From an uncultured Oscillospiraceae bacterium (lineage in GTDB: Bacteria; Bacillota; Clostridia; Oscillospirales; Oscillospiraceae), in assembly GCA_944387095.1 (NCBI GenBank), contig CALXDP010000005.1:39015-103014 (forward strand): a DNA stretch of 64,000 nucleotides. Direction: 5' to 3'. The notes under the pieces are model-generated. The model saw nothing but the letters and a program-made list of their open reading frames with translations, searched no databases and was not told the DNA's origin. This document shows positions 56,180 to 64,000 of the stretch, in pieces. A program made the position numbers and the translations under genes. How positions within the stretch are numbered: position 1 is the stretch's first letter; each line of letters opens with the position of its first letter.

Positions 56180-58280
56180 GCTATATGATCCACACTGGGA
56201 GAAGGAGGCCCGTACCGAGGAGGAGAGCCGGAAACTTCAGGTGCGCACCGGCATGCTTGTCGGCATTTTTGGGGCGATCCTGCTGGCCTTTGTGGCGGTG
56301 TTGTACCAGACCCAGATCGTCCACGGGCAGGACTATCTGAACAGTGCCAATTACAGCGTGCAGGAGATAGAGACGGTGGACAGTGTCCGGGGGGAGATCC
56401 TGGACCGGTATGGCCGGGTGCTGGTGACCAATTCTATCCGCTATGACATCACGCTGGACACCGCCCTGATGGGAGAGGCCCGCAACCAAATTTTATCGGA
56501 TCTGCTGGAACTGTGCCGGGAGCAGGGGGTGGAGTGGAACGACTCCCTGCCCGTCAGCGCCTCTCAACCCTGGACCTACACCAAAACGGACAGCCTGTTC
56601 AGCTATGAGTGGGAGGACGAGGAGGGAAATGTCTCCGTCCGCGCCACCAACCTGGGCCGCCTGGCCCAGAGCCGGGGCTGGATTGAGGCGGCGGAGACGG
56701 CGGATGTGACCGCCGACGCGCTGCTGCGGGCCATGGCAAAGACCTTTGGTATGGAAATCGGAGAAAGTGAAGCAGTTTCCCAGACTGACCGGCAGCTCAT
56801 CGGAGTACTCTATGAACTCTATCTGCGCGCTTATGAGATTCTCACCTCGGAGTACACCTTTGCCTCGGATGTGGACATCACTTTCATCTCCGCGGTCAAG
56901 GAGCGGGACCTGACCGGGGTGTGTATTGAGACTGAGACTTCCCGGGCATACAACACCACGTCCGCCGCCCACGTGCTGGGCTATACCGGGGATATCACGC
57001 CGGAGCTGTGGCCCACCTACCAGGAGCTGGGGTATGCGATGAACGCCACCGTGGGCCGGGCCGGGGTGGAGCAGGCCTTTGAGGAATACCTGCACGGCGC
57101 CAGCGGCCGGCGGCAGATTGAGACAGATGACAACGGCAAGATCGTCGCCCAGCGGTGGCTGGAGGAGCCGGATCCCGGGGATAATGTGGTACTCACCCTG
57201 GACGCCAGCCTCCAGGCGGTGACGGAACGGTATCTGGCCGACTTTATTGAGGCGCTGGAAAATCCCGCCGGAGGGGCGGCGGTGGTTATGGACATGAGCG
57301 GTGGTGTGCTGGCCATGGCCTCCTATCCCACCTATGATCCCGGGGACTTTTGGGAGCTGTACGGGGACCTGTCGTCGGACACCAAGCGCCCCCTGGTCAA
57401 CCGGGCCACCATGGGGCTGTATGCCCCTGGGTCCACCTTCAAAATGGTGACGGCGGTGGCGGGATTGTCCAGTGGGGTGATCACCCCGATCACCCAGGTG
57501 CGGTGTACTGGCCTCTATCACTATTATGGAGCGAATCAGGCCTGCTGGGTCTATCCCGGCAACCACGGCCTGGAGAACGTGACCCAGGCCATCACCGACT
57601 CCTGCAATATTTTCTTCTATGACACCGGCGCCAACCTGGGCATTGCCACCCTTCAGGATTACGCCCGGCAGTTTGGACTGGGGGAGTATACCGGCATCGA
57701 GATCCCGGAATACCGGGGGCAGATGGCCGGGCCGGAGGCGGCGGAGGCTGTGGGCCAGACCTGGTACGGCGGCGAGGTGCTGTCCGCCGCCATCGGTCAG
57801 AGCCTGAGCCAGTTTACCCCCATCCAGCTGGCCAACTACGTGGCTACTCTGGTCAACGGCGGCAATCACTATCAGGCCCATTTGCTCAAAGAGGTCAAGT
57901 CCAGCGATTACAGCCAGGTGGTGTATGAGTATGAGCCGGAGCTGCTCAACTCCATCGCCATTGATCAGGCGGACCTGGACGCGGTGCTGAGGGGCATGTA
58001 CGATCTGTCCCAGACGGCCTCCATGGCCCGGTATTTTTCCGGGCTGCCGGTGAGCGTAGGCTGCAAGACGGGCACCGCCGAGGTGAGCGGGCAAGAGGCC
58101 ACGGCCACCTTCGTCTGCTTTGCCCCCTATGACGATCCCCAGGTGGCCATTGCCCTGGTGGCGGAGAAAGGCTCCTCCGGCGGCAATCTTGCGGAAGTAG
58201 CCGCAGGCATTTTGGCCCAGTATTTCTCCACCGAGGGCTCCCAGTCCTCCCCCACCCAGGAGAACACGCTGATCCGCTGA
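56172..58280 (+). CDS. mrdA: Penicillin-binding protein 2 (elongation transpeptidase)
   Basis: 702 residues. Short cytoplasmic N-terminus, one membrane anchor (MLVGIFGAILLAFVAVLY), dimerisation domain (SVRGEILDRYGRVLVTN), then the transpeptidase: Ser421 in STFK (421-424), SCN (477-479) and KTG (632-634). It cross-links peptidoglycan along the cell cylinder. It overlaps the mreD-like gene by 8 bp, so expression is coupled. Confidence 0.95.
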   Translation: MSKLYDPHWEKEARTEEESRKLQVRTGMLVGIFGAILLAFVAVLYQTQIVHGQDYLNSANYSVQEIETVDSVRGEILDRYGRVLVTNSIRYDITLDTALMGEARNQILSDLLELCREQGVEWNDSLPVSASQPWTYTKTDSLFSYEWEDEEGNVSVRATNLGRLAQSRGWIEAAETADVTADALLRAMAKTFGMEIGESEAVSQTDRQLIGVLYELYLRAYEILTSEYTFASDVDITFISAVKERDLTGVCIETETSRAYNTTSAAHVLGYTGDITPELWPTYQELGYAMNATVGRAGVEQAFEEYLHGASGRRQIETDDNGKIVAQRWLEEPDPGDNVVLTLDASLQAVTERYLADFIEALENPAGGAAVVMDMSGGVLAMASYPTYDPGDFWELYGDLSSDTKRPLVNRATMGLYAPGSTFKMVTAVAGLSSGVITPITQVRCTGLYHYYGANQACWVYPGNHGLENVTQAITDSCNIFFYDTGANLGIATLQDYARQFGLGEYTGIEIPEYRGQMAGPEAAEAVGQTWYGGEVLSAAIGQSLSQFTPIQLANYVATLVNGGNHYQAHLLKEVKSSDYSQVVYEYEPELLNSIAIDQADLDAVLRGMYDLSQTASMARYFSGLPVSVGCKTGTAEVSGQEATATFVCFAPYDDPQVAIALVAEKGSSGGNLAEVAAGILAQYFSTEGSQSSPTQENTLIR

Positions 58281-58295
58281 GCGCATTCTGACAGA

Positions 58296-58334
58296 CCACC
58301 CCCGGCATTCCAGCTGATGGAATGCCGGGGGTGG
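58296..58334 (+). terminator. Terminator-like hairpin after mrdA
   Basis: A perfect 16-bp stem (58296-58311 and 58319-58334) with a 7-nt loop and little T afterwards. Confidence 0.65.
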
Positions 58335-58423
58335 CGTTGCTCTATGGGGGGACAAATAATTCTCTTTGACGAATAGAATGAGAAAAAACTTGCAGGAAAT
58401 GTATCACAGCATAAAAGCCAATC

Positions 58424-58564
58424 ATTTCCACACCCTGAATTTGCAGAGCTTCCACAGCTTCCACAAAGTTTTCCACAGGCAGCGGAGTGCAACTTGGGGC
58501 CAATCCTGCAAAAATCAGGTTGACATAAGGAATGTCAAGAACTTTCTTCCCGACGATTTACACA
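58424..58564. repeat. DnaA-box-like repeat element, copy B
   Basis: Five TTNCACA-type boxes on one strand: ATTTCCACA (58424-58432), CTTCCACA (58449-58456), CTTCCACA (58458-58465), TTTTCCACA (58469-58477) and ATTTACACA (58556-58564). The block GACATAAGGAATGTCAAGAA (58522-58541) is shared with copy A. It fills most of the 407-bp convergent gap after mrdA; no gene is seen. Confidence 0.65.
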
Positions 58565-58642
58565 AAGTTGACCCGGCGGATACCGACGGGACACAAAAGC
58601 GCAGTGCCGGGCATAATTTAGAAGAGCCTGGGCGAGAAAGAG

Positions 58643-58684
58643 ACTCCCCCGGCCTCAGCGGGGAGCCACCGAAGCCGGGGGAGT
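58643..58684 (-). terminator. Terminator of the third amino acid ABC operon
   Basis: An 11-bp stem ACTCCCCCGGC/GCCGGGGGAGT (58643-58653 and 58674-58684), then CTCTTTCTC on the minus strand. Confidence 0.75.
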
Positions 58685-58687
58685 TTG

Positions 58688-59410
58688 TCACAAGACCTTG
58701 GAGAGGAAATCAACGGTGCGCTGTTCCCTGGGGTGGGCGAAGAAGGCTTGAGGTTCGTTCTGCTCCAGGATGTGCCCGCCGTCCATGAACAGCACCCGGG
58801 TGCCCACTTCCCGGGCAAAGCCCATCTCGTGGGTGACCACCACCATGGTCATGCCCTCCCGGGCCAGCTCCTTCATCACCTCCAGCACCTCGCCCACCAT
58901 CTCGGGATCCAGGGCGGAGGTGGGCTCGTCAAAAAGCATCACCTTGGGCCGCATGGCCATGGCCCGGACGATGGCGATGCGCTGCTTCTGGCCGCCGGAC
59001 AGCTGGGCGGGATAGGCGTCCGCCTTATCCTGCAGTCCCACCCGGCGCAGCAGTTTTTCCGCCTCTGCCTCTGCCTCCTCCTTCTTCATCAGGCCGGTGC
59101 GGATGGGGGCCAGGGTGATGTTGCGCCGGACGGTCATGTTGGGGAACAGGTTGAAGTGCTGGAATACCATGCCCATTTTCCGGCGCACCGAGTCGATGTC
59201 CACCTTGGGGTCGGTGATGACGGTACCGTCAAAGGTAATGGTGCCGGCGGTGGGGGTCTCCAGCAGGTTCAGGCACCGGAGAAAGGTGGATTTACCCGAG
59301 CCGGAGGGGCCGATGATGACCACCTTTTCCCCCTCCTCGATGTGCTCGGAGAGATTGTCCAGCACCAGGTGGTCCCCAAAGGACTTGGACAGGTTTTTAA
59401 CGTCGATCAC
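58688..59410 (-). CDS. Polar amino acid ABC transporter, ATP-binding protein
   Basis: 240 residues from a GTG at 59410, 10 nt after GGAGG, giving [12 protein letters not shown]. Walker A GPSGSGKS, signature LSGGQKQR, Walker [13 protein letters not shown] and switch His in VVTHEMGF. It overlaps the permease gene by 14 bp. Last gene of the operon. Confidence 0.93.
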   Translation of the reverse strand: MIDVKNLSKSFGDHLVLDNLSEHIEEGEKVVIIGPSGSGKSTFLRCLNLLETPTAGTITFDGTVITDPKVDIDSVRRKMGMVFQHFNLFPNMTVRRNITLAPIRTGLMKKEEAEAEAEKLLRRVGLQDKADAYPAQLSGGQKQRIAIVRAMAMRPKVMLFDEPTSALDPEMVGEVLEVMKELAREGMTMVVVTHEMGFAREVGTRVLFMDGGHILEQNEPQAFFAHPREQRTVDFLSKVL

Positions 59411-60170
59411 TTTGACGCAGCCTCCTTTCCAGCTTGCCCAACAGCCAGCTGAAGATGATGACCAGCACCAGATAGATGCAGGCCGCCCCAAACAGAGGGA
59501 ACATCATGGCGTAGTTGCGGGTGCCGATGGCCTGGGCAAAGTACATCAGCTCCTGTCCGCTGATGACGGACAGCAGGGAGGTGTCCTTGAGCAGGATGAT
59601 GAACTCATTGCCCAGGGAGGGGAGGATGGCCTTGAAGGCCTGGGGGACCACGATGAACCGCATGGTATCCAGGTAGTTCAGGCCCAGGGAGCGCCCCGCC
59701 TCCATCTGGCCGCCGTCCACCGCCATCAGGCCGCCCCGGATGATCTCGGACACGTAGGCCCCCGAGTTGATGCCCAGGCCGAAGATACCAACCAGGGTGT
59801 ACTGCCGGCTCTTAAAGACCACAAAAGCCCAAATCAGCAGCTGGAGCATCATGGGGGTGCCCCGGATGACGGTGACGTATACCTTGAAAACCGCGTTGAC
59901 CACGCCGAGGACAGGGTTTTTCCTCCGGCCGGGGCGCTGCTGGTCGTGGGCGGTGCGCACCATAGCCACCAAAACGCCCAAAATCACCCCCATGAGCAGG
60001 GCCAGGGCGGTGGCCACCAGGGTGGTGCCCGTCCCCTCTAAGTACTGCTGCCAGCGGTCCGCCTCAATAAAAGCCTGGTAAAACTTGACGAAGAAATCCT
60101 GCCACCAGGTCAGATCTCCGCCTGAGACGGAAATCGCTTTCCATGTCTCATAGAGTTGCGCAAGATCCAT
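59397..60170 (-). CDS. Polar amino acid ABC transporter, permease
   Basis: 257 residues, HisM/GlnP type: [18 protein letters not shown] and the ATPase loop [20 protein letters not shown]. The N-terminal 45 residues before the first membrane segment are longer than average. A terminator-like hairpin separates it from the binding-protein gene, so less permease than binding protein is expected. Confidence 0.93.
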   Translation of the reverse strand: MDLAQLYETWKAISVSGGDLTWWQDFFVKFYQAFIEADRWQQYLEGTGTTLVATALALLMGVILGVLVAMVRTAHDQQRPGRRKNPVLGVVNAVFKVYVTVIRGTPMMLQLLIWAFVVFKSRQYTLVGIFGLGINSGAYVSEIIRGGLMAVDGGQMEAGRSLGLNYLDTMRFIVVPQAFKAILPSLGNEFIILLKDTSLLSVISGQELMYFAQAIGTRNYAMMFPLFGAACIYLVLVIIFSWLLGKLERRLRQSDRR

Positions 60171-60201
60171 GCTGTTTCTCCTCTCTGTCTCGTCTCATGG
60201 C

Positions 60202-60230
60202 AAAAAAGGGCGGCTTGCGCCGCCCCTTTT
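60202..60230 (-). terminator. Intra-operon terminator after the binding-protein gene
   Basis: GGGCGGC pairs with GCCGCCC, with flanking A and T runs; on the minus strand TTTTTT follows. It probably lets only part of the transcripts reach the permease and ATPase genes. Confidence 0.85.
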
Positions 60231-60249
60231 TGCGGGATAGCCGCCAAGC

Positions 60250-61101
60250 TTACTCGGCGGTGATGTACTTGTCGATGATGGACTGGATGATGCCGTCCGC
60301 CTGGAGCTCCGCCAGGGCGGTATTGATGGCGTTGAGAAGTCCCTCGTTGCCCTTGGCCACGCCGATGGCGTAGTCCTCCACGGCATACTCGGTCTCCAGA
60401 ATGGTCAGGCCCTCGTTCTCAGACACGAATACCTCAGCGGGGCCCTGGTCGATGACCACGCAGTCCACCTGATCCTGCATCAGGGCCTGGACGGCGGTGA
60501 TGCCGTTGTCAAAGGCAGACACATGGTCGTCCCCGAATTGGTCGCTGCAGAACTGCCAGCCGGTGGTGCCGTTCTGCACGCCGATGAGCTGCTCACCCAG
60601 GTTGTCCAGAGTGACGTCGGAGCCCTCCTTGACGATGACCACCTGGATGCCGGTGGCGTAGGTGTTGGAGAAGTCCATAACGGCCAGGCGGTCCTCATTG
60701 ACGGTGACGCCAGCCATGACCATGTCGCTCATGCCCGACTGGGCGGCCTCCAGGGCGGCAGTGAACTCCATGTTGTCGATCTGCAGTTCCAGGCCCAGCT
60801 TCTCGGCGATGGCCTGGGCGATCTCCACGTCGATGCCCTCGTAGCTGCCGTCGTCAGTGGTCATCTCATAGGGTGGGAAGGCGGCGTTGGTGGACATGAT
60901 GAGCACGCCCTCTTCAATGGTGGTGAACTCACCGTAGTCACCGGTGGAGCCGCCCTCGTTGGAGGCGGCGGGTTCCTCAGACGTGGTGACGTCCTGGCTG
61001 GGGGTCTGACTGTTCTCGCTGCCATTGTTGCCGCAGGCGGCCAGGGCAAACACCAGGCCCAGGGTCAGCAGCACGGCCAAAAGTTTTTTCATAGCTTTCA
61101 T
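60250..61101 (-). CDS. Polar amino acid ABC transporter, substrate-binding lipoprotein
   Basis: 283 residues from one of three in-frame ATGs (61110, 61101 or 61092); 61101 has the best spacing. The lipobox FALAAC is followed by a Ser/Thr/Glu-rich linker and a family-3 binding protein (LIMSTNAAFPPYEMTTDDG, GIDVEIAQAIAEKLG, DMVMAGVTVNEDR). The FPPYE/DVEIA pattern fits glutamine/basic amino acid binding proteins, but the ligand is not settled. Confidence 0.93.
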   Translation of the reverse strand: MKAMKKLLAVLLTLGLVFALAACGNNGSENSQTPSQDVTTSEEPAASNEGGSTGDYGEFTTIEEGVLIMSTNAAFPPYEMTTDDGSYEGIDVEIAQAIAEKLGLELQIDNMEFTAALEAAQSGMSDMVMAGVTVNEDRLAVMDFSNTYATGIQVVIVKEGSDVTLDNLGEQLIGVQNGTTGWQFCSDQFGDDHVSAFDNGITAVQALMQDQVDCVVIDQGPAEVFVSENEGLTILETEYAVEDYAIGVAKGNEGLLNAINTALAELQADGIIQSIIDKYITAE

Positions 61102-61158
61102 TTTCCTCATATCTCCTATCCATAGATCAAAATCAACCAGATGATCTGGAGTGGGGTC

Positions 61159-61187
61159 ATTATACTTCTTGCATGAATAAAATGCAA
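61159..61187 (-). promoter_or_regulatory. Sigma-A promoter of the third amino acid ABC operon
   Basis: On the minus strand TTGCAT (61182-61187), 17 bp, TATAAT (61159-61164). The leader is about 50 nt, too short for a riboswitch. Confidence 0.87.
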
Positions 61188-61278
61188 GGGGGATTTGAAT
61201 AAAAATTGATATTTTGGGAAAAATGACGGGCATAATATGAATGTATATTCAATTTTATGCAGAATGTTTGTCTCAAAC

Positions 61279-62112
61279 TCAGTCAAAGGCCAGCCCCAGA
61301 TAGCCCCGGGGGGCCCGCCGCCAGCGGGAGGGGGAGGCGCCGTACAGCCAGCGGATGGCGCCAAAGCTCTGGCCATCCTCCTCCCAAGCGGGCAGGCGCA
61401 CCTGGGCAGGGCCTCCGCAAAGAGCTGCCGCTGCGGCCGCGCCCTGAGCCTCGTCCAGGGGGTGGCACAGAAGTTCTTTGACCACGGGGGCGCCCGGCCA
61501 GCATTCCACTGCGGCGCACCCTGGGCCGTGGTTCAGCTCCAGCCGGTACAGGCCGCTGCCGGGGTGGGGGCACAGCCGCCGCTGGACCTCCATCTGGCCC
61601 GCCCCCTGGACGACGTGGGAACAGCCAGTCAGCAGGGATTCCCGGAGCGCGTGATATTCCCCGGCGGAAAGGGAGATGGACGGGGCGGCCGCGGGTCGGG
61701 CGGCCACCCGGCGGTGATAGAAGGCGGGGGCAAAGCCGTTTTTGGCAAAAAAGGAGAACAAAGCGGGTTGGGCGGGGACGGTGAGGATGCAGTCGGCCCC
61801 CCGGTTTCGCAGCACCTGGCAGGCGTACTGGAGCAGCTGCCCGGCATACCCCCGGCCCCGGGCCTCCGGCCGGGTGGCCAGGGCGTAGACGTAGCCGCCC
61901 TTGACGCTCCAGCCGTCGGGGAAAGTCAGGGTGATCTCAGGCAGGGCCAGCATGGCCTGGACCCGCTCATCCTCGGTGAGGACTAGAGGGCCAGACAGGC
62001 CGGTAAGAGCGTAGAAATCTCGCTGAAAGACGGCATCGTCCCCAAAAACCAGGGTCCAGAGCGCCTCTGCTTGGGGCAGCTCTCCCCGGCGGGCGGCGTG
62101 TAGTTCCAGCAT
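61279..62112 (-). CDS. GNAT-family N-acetyltransferase (Eis-like)
   Basis: 277 residues from the ATG at 62112, 10 nt after GGAGG. The acetyl-CoA motif ALATRPEARGRGYAGQLL (about 80-97) is clear, with FFAKNGFAPAF further on. The C-terminal half (from about 150) looks like the second domain of Eis-type acetyltransferases. Substrate unknown. It starts 5 nt after the DUF2156 stop, so the two form one operon. Confidence 0.87.
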   Translation of the reverse strand: MLELHAARRGELPQAEALWTLVFGDDAVFQRDFYALTGLSGPLVLTEDERVQAMLALPEITLTFPDGWSVKGGYVYALATRPEARGRGYAGQLLQYACQVLRNRGADCILTVPAQPALFSFFAKNGFAPAFYHRRVAARPAAAPSISLSAGEYHALRESLLTGCSHVVQGAGQMEVQRRLCPHPGSGLYRLELNHGPGCAAVECWPGAPVVKELLCHPLDEAQGAAAAAALCGGPAQVRLPAWEEDGQSFGAIRWLYGASPSRWRRAPRGYLGLAFD

Positions 62113-62117
62113 AGCCG

Positions 62118-63029
62118 TCACACCTCCCGGGCGGTAAATTTCTCCAACAGGATGTCTGGATAGTAGGAGAGCTTGGCGCGGCGCAGCCCCTCCAGACCCA
62201 GGTCATCTTCCCGGTTGAGCCATTTTACCTGGGGGTGGCGCTCCCGGATCATCCGGGCCATCTCCCGGTTAATGACGGCGTAAGCGCCCTGGATTTCCCC
62301 GTCTGCCTTTTCAAAGTGCACGTCGAAGCACGCCGGGGTGGTGAGACTGCCCAGGGAAAAGGCCACGGGTTTGCCGCCGGCCCGGATCAGGCCGCCCTCC
62401 AGGGCAAGGGGGGCCATCTGGTAAAGGGCCTCGATGACGGCGATGGTCTCTTCCGACAGGGTTTCCGTCCCGGCATCCGGCTCATTCAGTTGCCGCCTGG
62501 CGGACCAGACTCGCTCCAGATCCAGGCATTCTGGGATGTTGGCCGGGGTGATGGGCTCAAACATCCAGTCGGGGAACCGCTCGTCAAAGCGGTGGATGTG
62601 GTTGCGCTTGGCGTGGAGCTTTTTGCCCCCCAGGTCGGCCAGCCGGTTTATGTCGTAGAGATAATCCCAACCGTCCCGGTCCTCCTGCCAGGCAAAACGG
62701 CCGGGAAACGCATCCTCCAGCTGCCGGCGCTGTTCCCCGGTGACACAGACCAGGGTGAGGGGGACGCCGTGGGCAGCGGCGTCTGCCCGCAGCGTGGCCA
62801 GGGCCGGTTCCAGGGGGCCGCTGCCGGCGGGGTACAGGTAACTGGTGCCCAGGCTGCCCTGGATCTGCACCAGGAGCCGGTCTCCCTGTCGGGCGACCTT
62901 CTGAGGGTAGGCCCGGCTCCACAGATAGATGTTGTCAAAGTTATATTCACAGCCCATACTGCCCTCGGCAGACAACAGGGGGAGGGCCCACTGCCGGTCG
63001 GAGGGCTCGGGACATCGGAAGGTATCCAT
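62118..63029 (-). CDS. DUF2156 / LPG-synthase C-like protein
   Basis: 303 residues from MDTFRCPEPS. It matches the phosphatidylglycerol lysyltransferase C-terminal domain family: CEYNFDNIYLWSRAY, KLHAKRNHIHRFDERFPDW, ALEGGLIRAGGKPVAFSLGS and INREDDLGLEGLRRAKLSYYP. These are two GNAT-like folds, without the membrane part of MprF. Small members of this kind are not proved to modify lipids. A longer frame upstream contains the promoter and is not coding. Confidence 0.85.
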   Translation of the reverse strand: MDTFRCPEPSDRQWALPLLSAEGSMGCEYNFDNIYLWSRAYPQKVARQGDRLLVQIQGSLGTSYLYPAGSGPLEPALATLRADAAAHGVPLTLVCVTGEQRRQLEDAFPGRFAWQEDRDGWDYLYDINRLADLGGKKLHAKRNHIHRFDERFPDWMFEPITPANIPECLDLERVWSARRQLNEPDAGTETLSEETIAVIEALYQMAPLALEGGLIRAGGKPVAFSLGSLTTPACFDVHFEKADGEIQGAYAVINREMARMIRERHPQVKWLNREDDLGLEGLRRAKLSYYPDILLEKFTAREV

Positions 63030-63096
63030 GCACTCAAATCCTTTTCGCTTACGGGGCACAGCCCCAGAGTAAAATGAGGGTAATTCAGCACACATA

Positions 63097-63125
63097 ATCA
63101 TAGCATATATATAGGAAAAGCGCAA
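63097..63125 (-). promoter_or_regulatory. Promoter of the DUF2156-GNAT operon
   Basis: On the minus strand TTGCGC (63120-63125), 17 bp, TATGAT (63097-63102). Confidence 0.65.
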
Positions 63126-63128
63126 CAC

Positions 63129-63160
63129 AAAAAGAGGGCCCGCTGCCTTGACAGCGGGCC
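63129..63160 (-). terminator. Terminator of rny
   Basis: GGCCCGCTG pairs with CAGCGGGCC (63137-63145 and 63152-63160), then CTTTTT on the minus strand. Confidence 0.9.
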
Positions 63161-63166
63161 TGACAC

Positions 63167-64000
63167 TCATTTGGCATATTCGATTGCCTTGGTCTCCCGG
63201 ATCAGGTTTACCTTGATCTGGCCGGGATATTCCAACTCGTCCTCAATCTTCTTGGCAATTTCCCGGGCCATAATGACCATCCGGTCCTCGGACACTTCCT
63301 CTGGCTTGACCATGATGCGTACTTCCCGGCCGGCCTGGATGGCATAGGCCTTCTCCACACCGGGGAAGGAGGAGGTGAGTTCCTCCAGCTTCTCCAGGCG
63401 CTTGATATAGTACTCCACATTCTCTTTCCGGGCGCCGGGGCGGGCGGCAGAGATGGCGTCTGCCGCCTTGACCAGGCAGGCGACAATGGTGTGGGGCTCC
63501 ACGTCCCCGTGGTGGGCCTCGATGGCGTGGATAACGCCCTCGCTCTCCTTGTACTTCCGGGCCAGCTCCACGCCGATCTGGATGTGGGAGCCCTCCACCT
63601 CGTGGTCGATGGCCTTGCCCAGGTCGTGAAGCAGTCCGCCCCGCTTGGCCTCGGCCACATTGGCGCCGATCTCAGCGGCCATCAGCCCGGCCAGATGGGC
63701 TACCTCGATGGAGTGGTTCAGGACGTTCTGGCCGTAGCTGGTGCGGTAGTGCTGGCGGCCCAGCAGTTTGATCAGTTCGGGGTGCAGGCCGTGGACGTTG
63801 GTTTCAAACACTGCCCGCTCGCCCTCGGCCTTGATGGTGGCGTCCACCTCCCGCTTGGCTTTTTCCACCATTTCCTCAATGCGGGTGGGGTGGATGCGGC
63901 CGTCCAGGATGAGCTTTTCCAGGGCCAGCCGGGCGATCTCCCGGCGCACCGGGTCGAAGCAGGACACGGTGATGGCCTCGGGGGTGTCGTCGATGATGAG
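63167..64000 (-). CDS. rny: Ribonuclease Y, C-terminal part (cut by window edge)
   Basis: The frame is open to the last base, reading [20 protein letters not shown], the sequence at the end of the KH domain in RNase Y. The HD domain follows with HSIEVAHL, the HD pair in [14 protein letters not shown], and AHHGDVEP. RNase Y is the membrane-anchored endonuclease that starts mRNA decay in Firmicutes. The membrane anchor, coiled coil and most of the KH domain lie outside the window. Confidence 0.97.
   Translation of the reverse strand, partial: LIIDDTPEAITVSCFDPVRREIARLALEKLILDGRIHPTRIEEMVEKAKREVDATIKAEGERAVFETNVHGLHPELIKLLGRQHYRTSYGQNVLNHSIEVAHLAGLMAAEIGANVAEAKRGGLLHDLGKAIDHEVEGSHIQIGVELARKYKESEGVIHAIEAHHGDVEPHTIVACLVKAADAISAARPGARKENVEYYIKRLEKLEELTSSFPGVEKAYAIQAGREVRIMVKPEEVSEDRMVIMAREIAKKIEDELEYPGQIKVNLIRETKAIEYAK

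Noticed and set aside
1-64000. Mobile elements, CRISPR arrays, prophage or toxin-antitoxin loci
   Set aside because: No transposase, integrase, repeat-spacer array, terminal repeats or phage gene was found, and gene content looks like stable chromosome throughout.

Overview
The window looks like chromosome of a GC-rich, spore-forming Bacillota, most likely an Oscillospiraceae gut commensal of the Flavonifractor/Lawsonibacter/Pseudoflavonifractor type. The reasons are the high GC content, sigma-A promoters of TTGACA/TATAAT type with 17-bp spacing, strong GGAGG ribosome binding sites, the spore protease gpr beside rpsT, an L27 with the cleavable Firmicute N-terminus together with its protease Prp, HPr with both His15 and Ser46, and hemZ, yerC and RNase Y. 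I see no insertion sequence, prophage, CRISPR array, rRNA gene or canonical tRNA gene.

Layout. 0-4.4 kb: fructose PTS operon (fruK end, fruA, ptsH, ptsI). 4.5-6.4 kb: secreted Ca-binding-repeat protein, ECF-type sigma factor and RsgI-like anti-sigma. 6.4-8.5 kb: LysR regulator with an aldo/keto reductase. 8.7-11.3 kb: polar amino acid ABC transporter plus a small protein. 11.4-14.5 kb: rhaD, a PepV-like dipeptidase and a YheO/DauR-like regulator. 14.5-17.6 kb: a second amino acid ABC transporter behind a complete lysine riboswitch with a terminator. 17.8-28 kb: YitT-like protein, secA, pgeF, an orphan peptide-binding lipoprotein and purL. 28-34 kb: yerC pair, metallophosphoesterase, FAD oxidoreductase, pepF. 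34-34.8 kb: DIP1984-family gene followed by a structured non-coding tail carrying a tRNA T-arm-like hairpin. 34.8-41.3 kb: a regulated membrane module (33-residue membrane protein, XRE regulator, DUF3169, CPBP protease, NatAB-like ABC exporter, second ABC exporter). 41.4-46.5 kb: SLH-GH25 muramidase, obgE with a lipoprotein gene, and the rplU-prp-rpmA operon. 46.5-51 kb: hemZ, MBL hydrolase, arginase, cysK, rpsT. 51-58.3 kb: gpr, BrkB-like protein, a hypothetical, a VOC protein, then miaB-mreD-like-mrdA. 58.7-61.2 kb: a third amino acid ABC transporter. 61.3-64 kb: GNAT, DUF2156 protein, RNase Y.

Most genes are housekeeping or transport. The parts worth a second look are (i) the DIP1984 gene with its tRNA-like RNA tail, (ii) two related intergenic elements, 26.5 kb apart, made of DnaA-box-like repeats plus a shared 20-nt block, (iii) the lysine riboswitch, which assigns a substrate to an otherwise generic ABC transporter and whose terminator/antiterminator switch can be read off the sequence, (iv) the XRE/DUF3169/33-residue-protein module with a TTGTCA-repeat operator, and (v) the RsgI-like sigma/anti-sigma pair with its probable secreted partner. 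Start codons were chosen from ribosome binding sites, family N-termini and promoter positions. Everything here is read by eye, with no database search.
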